Shown one piece after another: positions 1-7,788 of a stretch of 23,877 bases of DNA (positions within the stretch are counted from its first letter, which is position 1; the number at the start of each line of letters is the position of its first letter). The stretch comes from JBEKVE01 sp049514335 (GTDB lineage: Bacteria > Actinomycetota > Acidimicrobiia > Acidimicrobiales > UBA8190), in assembly GCA_049514335.1 (NCBI GenBank), contig JBEKVE010000028.1, positions 1-23,877 on the forward strand, given 5' to 3'. A model generated the notes under the pieces. The model worked only from the letters and a program-made list of their open reading frames with translations. It was not told the origin of the DNA and ran no database searches. The translations under genes were made by a program, and so were the position numbers.

Positions 1-112
1 ACTGACGGCGCACGAAGTTGTCCACCACGGCCACCTCGTGGCCCCGGCGCGACAGGTGCAACGCCGTCGGCCATCCCAGGTACCCGTCGCCCCCCAACAC
101 GAGGATCCGCAC
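1..112 (-). CDS. NAD-dependent sugar epimerase, SqdB-like (5' end only)
   Basis: Only the first 37 codons are in the window; the gene runs off the left edge. The translated N-terminus has a Rossmann glycine motif (GGDGYLGWPTALHLSRRGHE) followed by a second strand ending VVDN, so it is an extended-SDR nucleotide-sugar epimerase or dehydratase. The GGDGYLGWPTALHL wording resembles UDP-sulfoquinovose synthases (SqdB), which make the head group of sulfolipid, but so short a piece cannot prove the substrate. The GTG at 112 is chosen because GGGAGG lies 8 nt upstream (121-126 on the complementary strand). A GTG at 119-121 is in frame but overlaps that site. It is divergent from the glycosyltransferase at 397. 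Confidence 0.75.
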   Translation of the reverse strand, partial: MRILVLGGDGYLGWPTALHLSRRGHEVAVVDNFVRRQ

Positions 113-396
113 TCGTGCCACCTCCCTCTCGACCTTGAACAGGCGTTCGCACCCCGCCGCAGACGGGGGACGCCCCCCTAGGATCGCCGATCGAGCTGGG
201 AAGATGCTGGGATGTCGTGCAGAAGGCCCTGTGAAGCCCGGGGGGGAGGTCCGAGCGTGCCCACCGACACCCTCCCGGCCGGTGCCCCCGGGCCGCCCCC
301 CTTCGCGCCCTGTTGGCGCAGGTGCGCCGGTAACATTGGCCACGTCCGCACGGGGATGCTCCGGGTGCGGCATGCGCTGGCACAGGAGGGGGGGCC
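113..396. other. Divergent intergenic region
   Basis: This 284-bp spacer separates the SqdB-like gene (minus) from the glycosyltransferase gene (plus). I see no convincing gene in it. It holds a ribosome binding site at each end and a -10-like TAACAT at 331-336 facing the glycosyltransferase. No clear -35 box or operator repeat is visible. Confidence 0.6.
331..396 (+). promoter_or_regulatory. Candidate promoter -10 and ribosome binding site for the glycosyltransferase gene
   Basis: TAACAT at 331-336 would place transcription start near 343 and give a leader of about 54 nt. AGGAGGG at 384-390 then sits 6 nt before the GTG at 397. The 10-mer CCGGTAACAT (327-336) recurs exactly at 19254-19263 in front of the hydroxybutyryl-CoA dehydrogenase gene, where it also looks like a -10. 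The ribosome binding site is clear; the promoter is inferred. Confidence 0.5.
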
Positions 397-1182
397 GTGG
401 CGCGGAGAGTTTCCGGTGTCCGTCTTCAGGCCGCGTCCACGACAAGGCTGAGTCTCGTGTCGCCCACCGACCTTCCCGACCCCCTCGTCGACCTCACCGT
501 CGTCGTGCCGTATTACAACCCCGGTCCCGGGCTGCGCTCCACGGTGGAGGGCGCCGTCGACGTGCTGCGGGGAACGGGCATCTCCTTCGAGATCGTCACG
601 GTCTCCGACGGGTCCACCGACGGTAGCGACGCCTCGCTCGAGGGACTGCACCCCGACGTCGTGCGACGCGTGGAGATCGCCCACGCCGGCAAGGGCAAGG
701 CCGTGCGCGCCGGGCTCGCCACGGGACGGGGCCGCTACCTGGGGTTCATCGACGGCGACGGTGACGTCCCCCCCGAGCTCCTGGCCGACTTCGTCGAGGT
801 CGTGCGCCGCCGGCACCCCGACGTGGTGCTCGGGAGCAAGCGCCACCCCGATTCACAGGTGGTGTACCCGCCGGCCCGGCGCCTGTACTCGTGGGGGTAC
901 CAGCAACTCGTCCGCATGCTGTTCCACCTGGACGTGCGCGACACCCAGGCCGGCATCAAGCTCGTCCGGCGCGAGGTGCTGTCGGAGGTGCTGCCGCTCA
1001 TGGAGGAGGAGGGCTACGCCTTCGACCTCGAGATGCTCGTGATCGCCCACCGCCTGGGCTACCGGGACCTGGTGGAGGCACCCGTGCGCATCGGGCGGCG
1101 CTTCTCGAGCACGGTGTCGGGCCACGTCGTGTTCGACATGCTGCGCGACACCTTCTCCATCTGGTGGCGCCTGCGCACCTGA
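397..1182 (+). CDS. Family 2 glycosyltransferase, polyprenyl-phosphate glycosyltransferase-like
   Basis: A 261-aa protein with the GT-A fold signature of GT2 enzymes. It has VVPYYN at the start of the first strand (about residues 35-40), VSDGSTDGS near residue 70, and the metal-binding acidic cluster FIDGDGD near residue 115. DTQAGIKLVRREVL and the downstream EMLVIAHRLGY segment are typical of the dolichyl/polyprenyl-phosphate mannose or glucose synthase subgroup. Such enzymes move a sugar from a nucleotide donor to a lipid carrier at the cytoplasmic face of the membrane. No transmembrane segment is visible. The GTG start is set by AGGAGGG 6 nt upstream; the first 25 residues precede the conserved domain. 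Donor and acceptor cannot be read from the sequence. The adjacent SqdB-like gene hints at glycolipid or surface glycan synthesis. Confidence 0.88.
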   Translation: MARRVSGVRLQAASTTRLSLVSPTDLPDPLVDLTVVVPYYNPGPGLRSTVEGAVDVLRGTGISFEIVTVSDGSTDGSDASLEGLHPDVVRRVEIAHAGKGKAVRAGLATGRGRYLGFIDGDGDVPPELLADFVEVVRRRHPDVVLGSKRHPDSQVVYPPARRLYSWGYQQLVRMLFHLDVRDTQAGIKLVRREVLSEVLPLMEEEGYAFDLEMLVIAHRLGYRDLVEAPVRIGRRFSSTVSGHVVFDMLRDTFSIWWRLRT

Positions 1183-1225
1183 CCCCCGGGTCACACCGGC
1201 CGGTGGCGGCGCCACAGCCGGGCCG

Positions 1226-1237
1226 TAGCATGCCGAA
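1226..1237 (+). promoter_or_regulatory. Leaderless promoter -10 for the addB-addA operon
   Basis: TAGCAT at 1226-1231 is followed by 6 nt and then the ATG at 1238, so transcription would begin at or next to the A of the start codon. No Shine-Dalgarno sequence precedes the ATG, which fits a leaderless transcript. No -35 consensus is recognisable. The layout repeats before several other genes in the window. Confidence 0.55.
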
Positions 1238-4189
1238 ATGACGCGCGACGGGGACCTCGTCACGGCCTCGCTGGCCGCGGAGGTGGCGGCGGCCAAGGGT
1301 GCGGACCCGCTCGCCCCGGTCACCGTGGTGGCGCCGTCGGTGTACGCCGCGCTGGCCGTACGGCGCACCCTGGGGACACAACCGGGTCCGTCGGGGCGCC
1401 GGGGGGTGGCCAACGTCGAGTGCACCGTGGTGGACAAGCTGCTGCGCCGGCTGGCGGCCCCCGCCCTGGCGGCGCGGGACCTGCGCGTCGCCCCCGCCCC
1501 CGTCGACCTCGAAGCCCTGCGCCAGTGCGCGGCCGGTACGCCGGGATGGCTGGCCGACCTGGCCGGCCACCCCCGGGGTCTCGCCGCCATGCACGACGCC
1601 TGCACCGAGCTCCGGCGGTGCCCGGGCCCGACCATCGACGCCCTGGGCGGCCGTCCCGGGCGCGTGGGTGAGCTGGCCCGGCTGGTCGTGGCGGTGGGCT
1701 CGCACCTGCGGGAGCGGGGGTTCGCCGACGAGGTGGAGGTGGCCCGGGCCGCCGTCTCCGCCGCCGGCGCGCCGTCGGGGGCGGTGCCGGCGCTGGGCAC
1801 GCTCGTGTGCCTCGAGCTCGGCACCCTGGCGCCGTCGCAGCGTCGGGTGCTCGACCTCCTGGCCGCCCGCCCCGGCATCCGGTGGATCCCTTCCTCTCCG
1901 GGGCCGGCGTCGTTCACCGAGGTGCGCGACTGCGCCGATCCCGGCGAGGAGGTGCGGGCGGCGCTGCGCTCGGTCGTCTCCGCGGCGGAGAAGGGCACGC
2001 CGCTGTGGCGCCAGGCGGTGCTGCATCCCGCCGGGCCCTCCTACGCGCGCATGGTGCACCAGGAGCTGGCCGCCGCCGACGTGCCGACCAACGGGCCCGA
2101 GCTGCGCCGCCTCGACCGGTCCGTGGCCGGGATCGCCCTGGTGCGCCTCCTCGACCTGGCCACCTCGGACTGGGGTCGCGAGGAGGTCATGGCGTGGCTG
2201 GCCACCGCCCCCATCGTGGGCGGCCCCGACCGGCGCCGTGTTCCGGCCAGCCGCTGGGACCTCGTCTCGGCCGAGGCGGGGGTGGTGCGGGGCACGGCGC
2301 AGTGGGCCGAGCGGCTCGCCGCCCTGCGCGGCCGCACCGGGCCGGACCGGGGCGACGACGCCGAGGCCCTGGCCGGGTTCGTGGCCGGGCTGGTCGAGGG
2401 CACGTCCCCGCCCGCCACGTCGTGGGACTCGCTCGCCCGCTGGGCGGCGGGGCTGCTCGACCGGTACCTCGCCGACGACGACGGATCGTGGCCGGCAGCC
2501 GAGGCGGCCGCCGCCGCCCAGGTGCGGGGGGCGGTGCTGGCGCTCGGCGAGCTCGACCGGGTGTCGGGCAGCGCCGACCTGGCGTCTTTCCGCCGCACCG
2601 TCCGCACGGTGCTGGAGGAGACGCCCCTGGACGGCTCGGACATCCCCGAGGGCGGGTTCGGCGACGGCGTGTTCGTGGCACCCCTGGGCCGCGCCCGCGG
2701 CCTCGTGTTCGACGGCGCGGTCGTGCTGGGCATGGCCGACGCGCTCGTCCCCGGGGCCGTGGGCGACGACGCCCTGCTCCCTGAGGACGTCCGGCGCCTC
2801 GACGCCTCGGGCGGGCTGCGCACCCGGGCGGCGCGCCTCGAGGAGCTGCGGACCGACCTCGTCGCCGCCGTGGCCACGGGTGCGACGCGGCGCGTCGCCA
2901 CCTATCCGCGCGTGGACCCCCGCACCGGGCGCGAGCAGATGCCGTCGCGCTGGTTGGAGCGGCTCACCACCCCCGCCACGCGCTGGCGCCCGGTCGCCTC
3001 CTTCGCCGCCACCGTGGCGGCCGCCGACCCGCCGCTGTCGGTGCGCGAGCTCGAGCTCCACGACATCTCCCGCTGGGCGGCGGCGGGACGCGACCCGTCG
3101 CTCGCCCCGGTGGCGTCGTGCTCGGCGCGCCTCGCCACCGGCATCACCGCGGCGCGCCAGCGCGCCGGTGACGCCTTCAGCCGCTTCGACGGGAACGTGG
3201 GCCGGGGCTCGGTGTCGCCCTTCTCGGCGGAGACCCCGGTGTCGGCCACCCGTCTCGAGGCCTACGCCAAGTGCCCCCGGCGGTTCCTCTACGACCGCAT
3301 CCTGAACGTGCGGGAGCGCACCCTGCCCGAAGACCTGTGGCAGATGGAGCCGGCCGAGCGCGGCACCCTCGTCCACGAGGTGCTCGAGGCCTACCTGCTC
3401 GAGCGCCTAGCCGGCGCGCCGCGCTCGCTCGAGCGGTTGCTGGCCGTGGCCGAGGAGCACTTCGAGGCGGCAGGTCGCGGTGGGTTGGTGGGCAAGGCCC
3501 TGCTGTGGCGCATGGACCGCGCCGCCATGCGGCGGGACCTCGCCCGCTTCCACCACGAGGAGGGGGACCTCGAGCCCCTGGCGGCCGAGCTCGAGTTCGG
3601 TGACGGGGCCGAGGGTGCGCTGCCCGCCGTGGCGGTGGAACTGGGCGAGGGGCGGACGGTGCGCTTCAAGGGCAAGGCCGACCGCGTCGACCGCGCCCCG
3701 GGCGGCGAGCTCGTGGTGTCGGACTACAAGACGGGCCGCCAGACCATGCTGGCCGACCTGCGCAAGGACCCGGTGGCGGGAGGACGGCTCCTGCAGCTCC
3801 CGGTGTACGCCATGGCGGCGCAGGCCCGTTTCGGCGACGAGGCGCCGGTGCTCGCCCGCTACTGGCTCCTGTCCGAGCAGCGGGTGGCCCCTTGCTACAA
3901 CCTGCCCCTCACCGATGCGGTGCAGGCCCGCTTCCGGGAGGTGCTGGGCCTCATCGCCGACGCCGTCGAGGCCGGCGCCTTTCCCGGCGCGCCCACCGAG
4001 AAGCCCGGGGAGCGGCAGTTCGACTCCTGTCGCACCTGTGACTTCGACGTGGTGTGCCCGTCGACACGCGACCGCGAATGGGCGCGCAAGAACGCCGATC
4101 CGGCGCTCGCCCCGGTCGTCGCCCTTATGAACACCACCGTCCCCGACGACCTGGCCGGGGCCGTGGTGGGACGGTTCCCGGGCACGTGA
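1238..4189 (+). CDS. addB: AddB-like PD-(D/E)XK nuclease subunit with Fe-S domain
   Basis: A 983-aa protein resembling the AddB/RecC side of double-strand-break processing enzymes. The C-terminal third is a RecB-family nuclease: His713 in GTLVHEVLEAY, Asp815 in KGKADRVDRA, and Asp829 with Lys831 in VVSDYKTGR. It carries the four-cysteine pattern of AddB iron-sulfur nucleases: Cys679 in AKCPRRF, then Cys931-x2-Cys934-x5-Cys940. The segment near residue 495 (FDGAVVLGMADALVPG) resembles the degenerate helicase domain of AddB/RecC proteins. I see no Walker A motif at the N-terminus, unlike Bacillus AddB, so it is probably not an ATPase itself. It should pair with the AddA-like helicase next door, whose start overlaps this stop by 4 nt. 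Mycobacterial AdnA/AdnB is the main alternative family, but both of those subunits carry a motor domain. Confidence 0.82.
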   Translation: MTRDGDLVTASLAAEVAAAKGADPLAPVTVVAPSVYAALAVRRTLGTQPGPSGRRGVANVECTVVDKLLRRLAAPALAARDLRVAPAPVDLEALRQCAAGTPGWLADLAGHPRGLAAMHDACTELRRCPGPTIDALGGRPGRVGELARLVVAVGSHLRERGFADEVEVARAAVSAAGAPSGAVPALGTLVCLELGTLAPSQRRVLDLLAARPGIRWIPSSPGPASFTEVRDCADPGEEVRAALRSVVSAAEKGTPLWRQAVLHPAGPSYARMVHQELAAADVPTNGPELRRLDRSVAGIALVRLLDLATSDWGREEVMAWLATAPIVGGPDRRRVPASRWDLVSAEAGVVRGTAQWAERLAALRGRTGPDRGDDAEALAGFVAGLVEGTSPPATSWDSLARWAAGLLDRYLADDDGSWPAAEAAAAAQVRGAVLALGELDRVSGSADLASFRRTVRTVLEETPLDGSDIPEGGFGDGVFVAPLGRARGLVFDGAVVLGMADALVPGAVGDDALLPEDVRRLDASGGLRTRAARLEELRTDLVAAVATGATRRVATYPRVDPRTGREQMPSRWLERLTTPATRWRPVASFAATVAAADPPLSVRELELHDISRWAAAGRDPSLAPVASCSARLATGITAARQRAGDAFSRFDGNVGRGSVSPFSAETPVSATRLEAYAKCPRRFLYDRILNVRERTLPEDLWQMEPAERGTLVHEVLEAYLLERLAGAPRSLERLLAVAEEHFEAAGRGGLVGKALLWRMDRAAMRRDLARFHHEEGDLEPLAAELEFGDGAEGALPAVAVELGEGRTVRFKGKADRVDRAPGGELVVSDYKTGRQTMLADLRKDPVAGGRLLQLPVYAMAAQARFGDEAPVLARYWLLSEQRVAPCYNLPLTDAVQARFREVLGLIADAVEAGAFPGAPTEKPGERQFDSCRTCDFDVVCPSTRDREWARKNADPALAPVVALMNTTVPDDLAGAVVGRFPGT

Positions 4190-7100
4190 CGGCGGTGCAC
4201 GACGACCGTGCGCTTGGCGCCGAGGTGCTCGACGGGGACGCGCCCGACGACACGACGGCCCGGGCCCGCATCGAGGCGGAGCTCGACACCACCCTGGTGG
4301 TGGTGGCCGGCGCGGGCACGGGCAAGACCACCGCGCTCGTGGGCCGGATCCTGCAGCTCGTGCGGTCGGGCCGGGCCCAGCTGCGCGAGATCGCGGCGAT
4401 CACCTTCACCGAGGCGGCCGCGGCCGAGCTGCGCCAACGCATCCGGGAGCGGATCGAGGAGGTGGCGGCGCAGAGCCCCACCGAGGCCCGCCTGGTGGCG
4501 GCACGTCACGAGGTCGACGAGGCCGCCATCTGCACGTTGCACGCCTTCGCCCAGCGCATCCTGGTCGAGCACTGCGTGGCCGCCGGCATCCCCCCCGGTT
4601 TCGACGTCCTCGACGAGACGGCCGAACGGGCCGACTTCGAGGCCCGCTTCGAGCGCTTCGCCGACGTCCTGCTGGCCGACCCCGATGCCGAGGAGGCCCT
4701 GGTGCGGGGGTTCTCGGTCGGGCTCATGCGCGTCGACCTGGCCGACATGGCGTGGGCGCTGCACACCCACTGGGACCGCCTGGAGGACGGCGGGCTCGAG
4801 GCCTTCGAGCGGCTCCGGCCCGCTCCGGGGAACTGGCCCAGCGCCGAGCCCGGTCCCGTGCTCGACGCCATCGACGCCGCCGTAGCCCTCGGCGGGTGGT
4901 GCACCGACGACAGCGACAAGCTGAAGGAACACCTCGACACCACGCTGGCCGGGGTGCGCGCCGGGCTGGCGACGTGCGACGACGCCCAGTCCACCCTGCG
5001 CCTCCTCGACGGCCTGCGCGGACTGCAGTGCAGCTACGGCAAGCGTGACAACTGGAACGACCACGTCGAGGAGGTCCGGGCGGCGTGCGCCACGGCCGAG
5101 AAGGCGCGACTCGACCTCCTGCAGGCGACGCGCCGGGCCGTGCTCGGCGAGCTGGGGGCGCGCCTGGCCCACTTCGTGGTCGGTGCCGCCAACGAGCGCC
5201 GCGCCGAGGGACGTCTCGCCTTCCACGACCTTCTCGTCCACGCCCGCCGGCTGCTGCGCCACGACGGAGCGGCACGCGCCGCCCTGCGGCGCCGCTACCG
5301 CCGGCTCCTCATCGACGAGTTCCAGGACACCGACCCCATCCAGGTGGAGCTGGCCGCCCGCCTGGCGGCGGCGGTGGACGGCTCGGCCGACCTGGCGAGC
5401 GGGGAGCCGGGTGGCCTCTTCGTGGTGGGTGACCCCAAGCAGTCGATCTACCGCTTCCGGCGCGCCGACATCGAGTCATTCGCCCGCGTGGGGAGCGAGA
5501 TCGGGGACGCCGTGGTGCTCGTCACCAACTTCCGATCGGTCCCCGGCATCCTCGCCTTCGTGAACACCGTGTTCGCCGAGCTCTTCGGCGCCGTGCCCGT
5601 CCCGGGTCAGGCCGCCCACCACGCGCTGTACGGAGCCCGGGCCGCCATGGCACTGCGCGCCGCACCGTCGCGCCCGGGCGCCGTCGGCGTCACCACGGCG
5701 GCTCCGGGAGCCCGGGCCGAGCAGCTCACCCTGGACGGCCTCGGCCTCGACCCCCCGGGCGGGGCCCGAACCTCGCGCCCCGTCGCGCCGCCTCCCACCG
5801 TCGGCAGATCCGTCCCGGGCATGCCCCCGGTGGTCGTGGTGGGGGGACCCAACCGCGGCACGGCGGCGGAGATCCGACGCCTGGCGGCGCGCGACATCGC
5901 CGCCGCCGTCTCGGTCGTGCACGACCAGCGCTGGGCCGTGTCCGACGGAGCAGACGGCGTGCGGGCGGCGCGCTGGCGCGACGTGACCGTGCTCCTCCCC
6001 GCCCGCACCGGCCTGGCCGCATTGGAGGAGGCCTTCGAGGAGTCGGCCATCCCCTACCGCCTCGAAGGGGTGGCCATGCTGTGGGGGTCCCAGGAGGTGC
6101 GCGACGTGCTGGCCGTGCTGCACGCCGCCGACGACCCCGCCGACGCCATGGCCGTCCTGGCCGCCCTGCGCAGCCCCGGCCTCGCCTGCGGCGACGACGA
6201 CCTCGTGTCGTGGCGCCAGGCGGATGGCCGATGGGACCCGAGGGCCGAGGCGCCGCCGGGGCTCGAGGCGCACCCGGTGGCCCGGGCCATGGCCGTGTTG
6301 GTGAGCCTGCACGATCGCCGGTGGTGGCACGAGCCGTCGGCCATGGTGATGCTCGCCTTCGACGAGCTACGCAGCTTCGAGCTCTGCCTCGCCTACCACC
6401 GCCCCCGCGACCACTGGCACCGGCTGCGGTGGCTCGTGGACCAGGCCCGGCTCTTCGACGAGACGGTGGGCGGTCCCCTGCGGTCCTTCCTGCGCTGGGC
6501 CGACCTCCAGGCCGAGGACGACCGGCACCGTGGCGGGGTGGGGCCGCCCGACCCCGATGACGACGCCGTGCGCGTCATGACCGTCCACGGCGCCAAGGGA
6601 CTCGAGTTCCCCGTTGTCGTCCTGGCCGGGCTGGAACGCGAGGTGGGAGCGGGGCAGCGCACCCCGGCGGTGCTGTGGGCAGACGACGGCACCCCCGAGC
6701 TGCGGGCCCGGCGCGACCTCAAGTCGGGGGGCTACGACGTGGTGAGCGAGCGCGAGCGCGAGCTCGACGCCCTCGAGCAGCACCGGCTGCTGTACGTGGG
6801 GATGACGCGAGCACGCGACCACCTCGTGATCGGGCTGCACCACAAGGAGATGAAGGCCGGCACCACCGCCACGCCCACCGAGGCGGCCCGCCTCTTCGAC
6901 ATCTGCGCCCGTCGACCCGACTTGTGGCGCCGGCTGCCCGCCGAGGACGCCTCGACCGCACCCGCACCCGGTTCGAGGTCTCGCCCCACCGAAGCGGCCG
7001 GGCCCGAGGAGGAGGACACCTCGGCCTGGCTCTCCCGGCGTGACGCCTTCGAGGCCGCCCGGCACGAGGCCCTGTCGTCGCGACGGCGGGTGCCGGTCAC

Positions 7101-7785
7101 CACCGCCACCGCCGTGGCCGAACGGGTGGCCGAGGGCGCCGGTGCCGGCGACGCCGTGGCCCGCCGGGTCGCATCGGCGCCCGACCCCGGGTCCCCCGAC
7201 GCCACGGGGGCGCTGTGGCGCGACGCCGAGGTGTCGCTCCAGGTGGGCCGGGCCGTGCACGGCGCCCTGGCTGCCATCGACCTCGCCGCCGGCACCGACG
7301 CGGCGGGCAGAGCACCGGCCGAGGTGGCCCGGGGCCGCGCCGCGGCGCAGGGCGTGGGGGAGCGGGCCGAGGACGTGGTGGTCATGGTGGACGCGGCGCT
7401 GCGGGCCGAGAGCGTGGCGGCGGCGGCGGGACACCGGCACTGGCGCGAGCTGTTCGTGGCCGTGCCGGTGGGCGACGGCGGTGTGCTCGAGGGCTACGTG
7501 GACCTCGTCGTCGAGGACGACGACGGCCTGGTGGTGGTGGACTACAAGACCGACCGCGTCGACGGGCCGGCGGGCGTGGCCGTGGCCGCCCGGCGCTACG
7601 GGCCCCAGCTGGCGAGCTACGCCTACGCCCTGGAGCAGTCGACGGGGATGACCGTGCGGCGCTGCGTGCTCGTCTTCGTGGGCACGGGCGATCCGCTGGA
7701 GCACGTCATCGACGGGGCGGAACTGGCCGCGGCCCGGGCCGAGGCGCTCGACGCCGGTGCGGCGCTCGTGTCGAGCCGCTCGTAG
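4186..7785 (+). CDS. addA: AddA-like UvrD/Rep-family helicase-nuclease
   Basis: A 1199-aa superfamily 1 helicase fused to a RecB-type nuclease, expected to unwind and degrade DNA ends during recombinational repair. Helicase motifs in order: Walker A AGAGTGKTT (GKT at 46-48), motif Ia AAITFTEAAAAEL, motif II LLIDEFQDTDP (Asp377, Glu378), motif III VVGDPKQSIYRFRRAD, motif IV TNFRS, motif V VMTVHGAKGLEFPVVV and motif VI LYVGMTRARDHL (874-877). The nuclease follows with His1025 in GRAVHGA, Asp1106 in EGYVDLVVED, and Asp1119/Lys1121 in VVDYKTDR. The GTG at 4186 is chosen because it overlaps the preceding TGA as GTGA, the usual sign of translational coupling. An in-frame ATG at 4054 lies deep inside the upstream gene and gives a low-complexity Arg/Gly-rich N-terminus, so I reject it. 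UvrD-like annotation would be equally valid. Confidence 0.88.
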   Translation: MTAVHDDRALGAEVLDGDAPDDTTARARIEAELDTTLVVVAGAGTGKTTALVGRILQLVRSGRAQLREIAAITFTEAAAAELRQRIRERIEEVAAQSPTEARLVAARHEVDEAAICTLHAFAQRILVEHCVAAGIPPGFDVLDETAERADFEARFERFADVLLADPDAEEALVRGFSVGLMRVDLADMAWALHTHWDRLEDGGLEAFERLRPAPGNWPSAEPGPVLDAIDAAVALGGWCTDDSDKLKEHLDTTLAGVRAGLATCDDAQSTLRLLDGLRGLQCSYGKRDNWNDHVEEVRAACATAEKARLDLLQATRRAVLGELGARLAHFVVGAANERRAEGRLAFHDLLVHARRLLRHDGAARAALRRRYRRLLIDEFQDTDPIQVELAARLAAAVDGSADLASGEPGGLFVVGDPKQSIYRFRRADIESFARVGSEIGDAVVLVTNFRSVPGILAFVNTVFAELFGAVPVPGQAAHHALYGARAAMALRAAPSRPGAVGVTTAAPGARAEQLTLDGLGLDPPGGARTSRPVAPPPTVGRSVPGMPPVVVVGGPNRGTAAEIRRLAARDIAAAVSVVHDQRWAVSDGADGVRAARWRDVTVLLPARTGLAALEEAFEESAIPYRLEGVAMLWGSQEVRDVLAVLHAADDPADAMAVLAALRSPGLACGDDDLVSWRQADGRWDPRAEAPPGLEAHPVARAMAVLVSLHDRRWWHEPSAMVMLAFDELRSFELCLAYHRPRDHWHRLRWLVDQARLFDETVGGPLRSFLRWADLQAEDDRHRGGVGPPDPDDDAVRVMTVHGAKGLEFPVVVLAGLEREVGAGQRTPAVLWADDGTPELRARRDLKSGGYDVVSERERELDALEQHRLLYVGMTRARDHLVIGLHHKEMKAGTTATPTEAARLFDICARRPDLWRRLPAEDASTAPAPGSRSRPTEAAGPEEEDTSAWLSRRDAFEAARHEALSSRRRVPVTTATAVAERVAEGAGAGDAVARRVASAPDPGSPDATGALWRDAEVSLQVGRAVHGALAAIDLAAGTDAAGRAPAEVARGRAAAQGVGERAEDVVVMVDAALRAESVAAAAGHRHWRELFVAVPVGDGGVLEGYVDLVVEDDDGLVVVDYKTDRVDGPAGVAVAARRYGPQLASYAYALEQSTGMTVRRCVLVFVGTGDPLEHVIDGAELAAARAEALDAGAALVSSRS

Positions 7786-7788
7786 CCC

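Noticed and set aside
1299..3305. A 668-codon frame on the plus strand inside the addB-like gene
   Set aside because: It is an out-of-frame shadow composed mostly of Arg, Pro, Ser, Ala and Trp, with no motif.
998..3376. A 792-codon open frame on the minus strand opposite the addB-like gene
   Set aside because: It is antisense to a gene with clear nuclease and Fe-S motifs. Its product is rich in Arg, Gly, His and Pro with no recognisable domain, as expected from the complement of GC-rich codons.
4054..4185. Upstream ATG for the addA-like gene
   Set aside because: It lies within the addB-like gene and adds a Gly/Arg/Pro-rich N-terminus. The GTGA overlap at 4186 is the normal arrangement.
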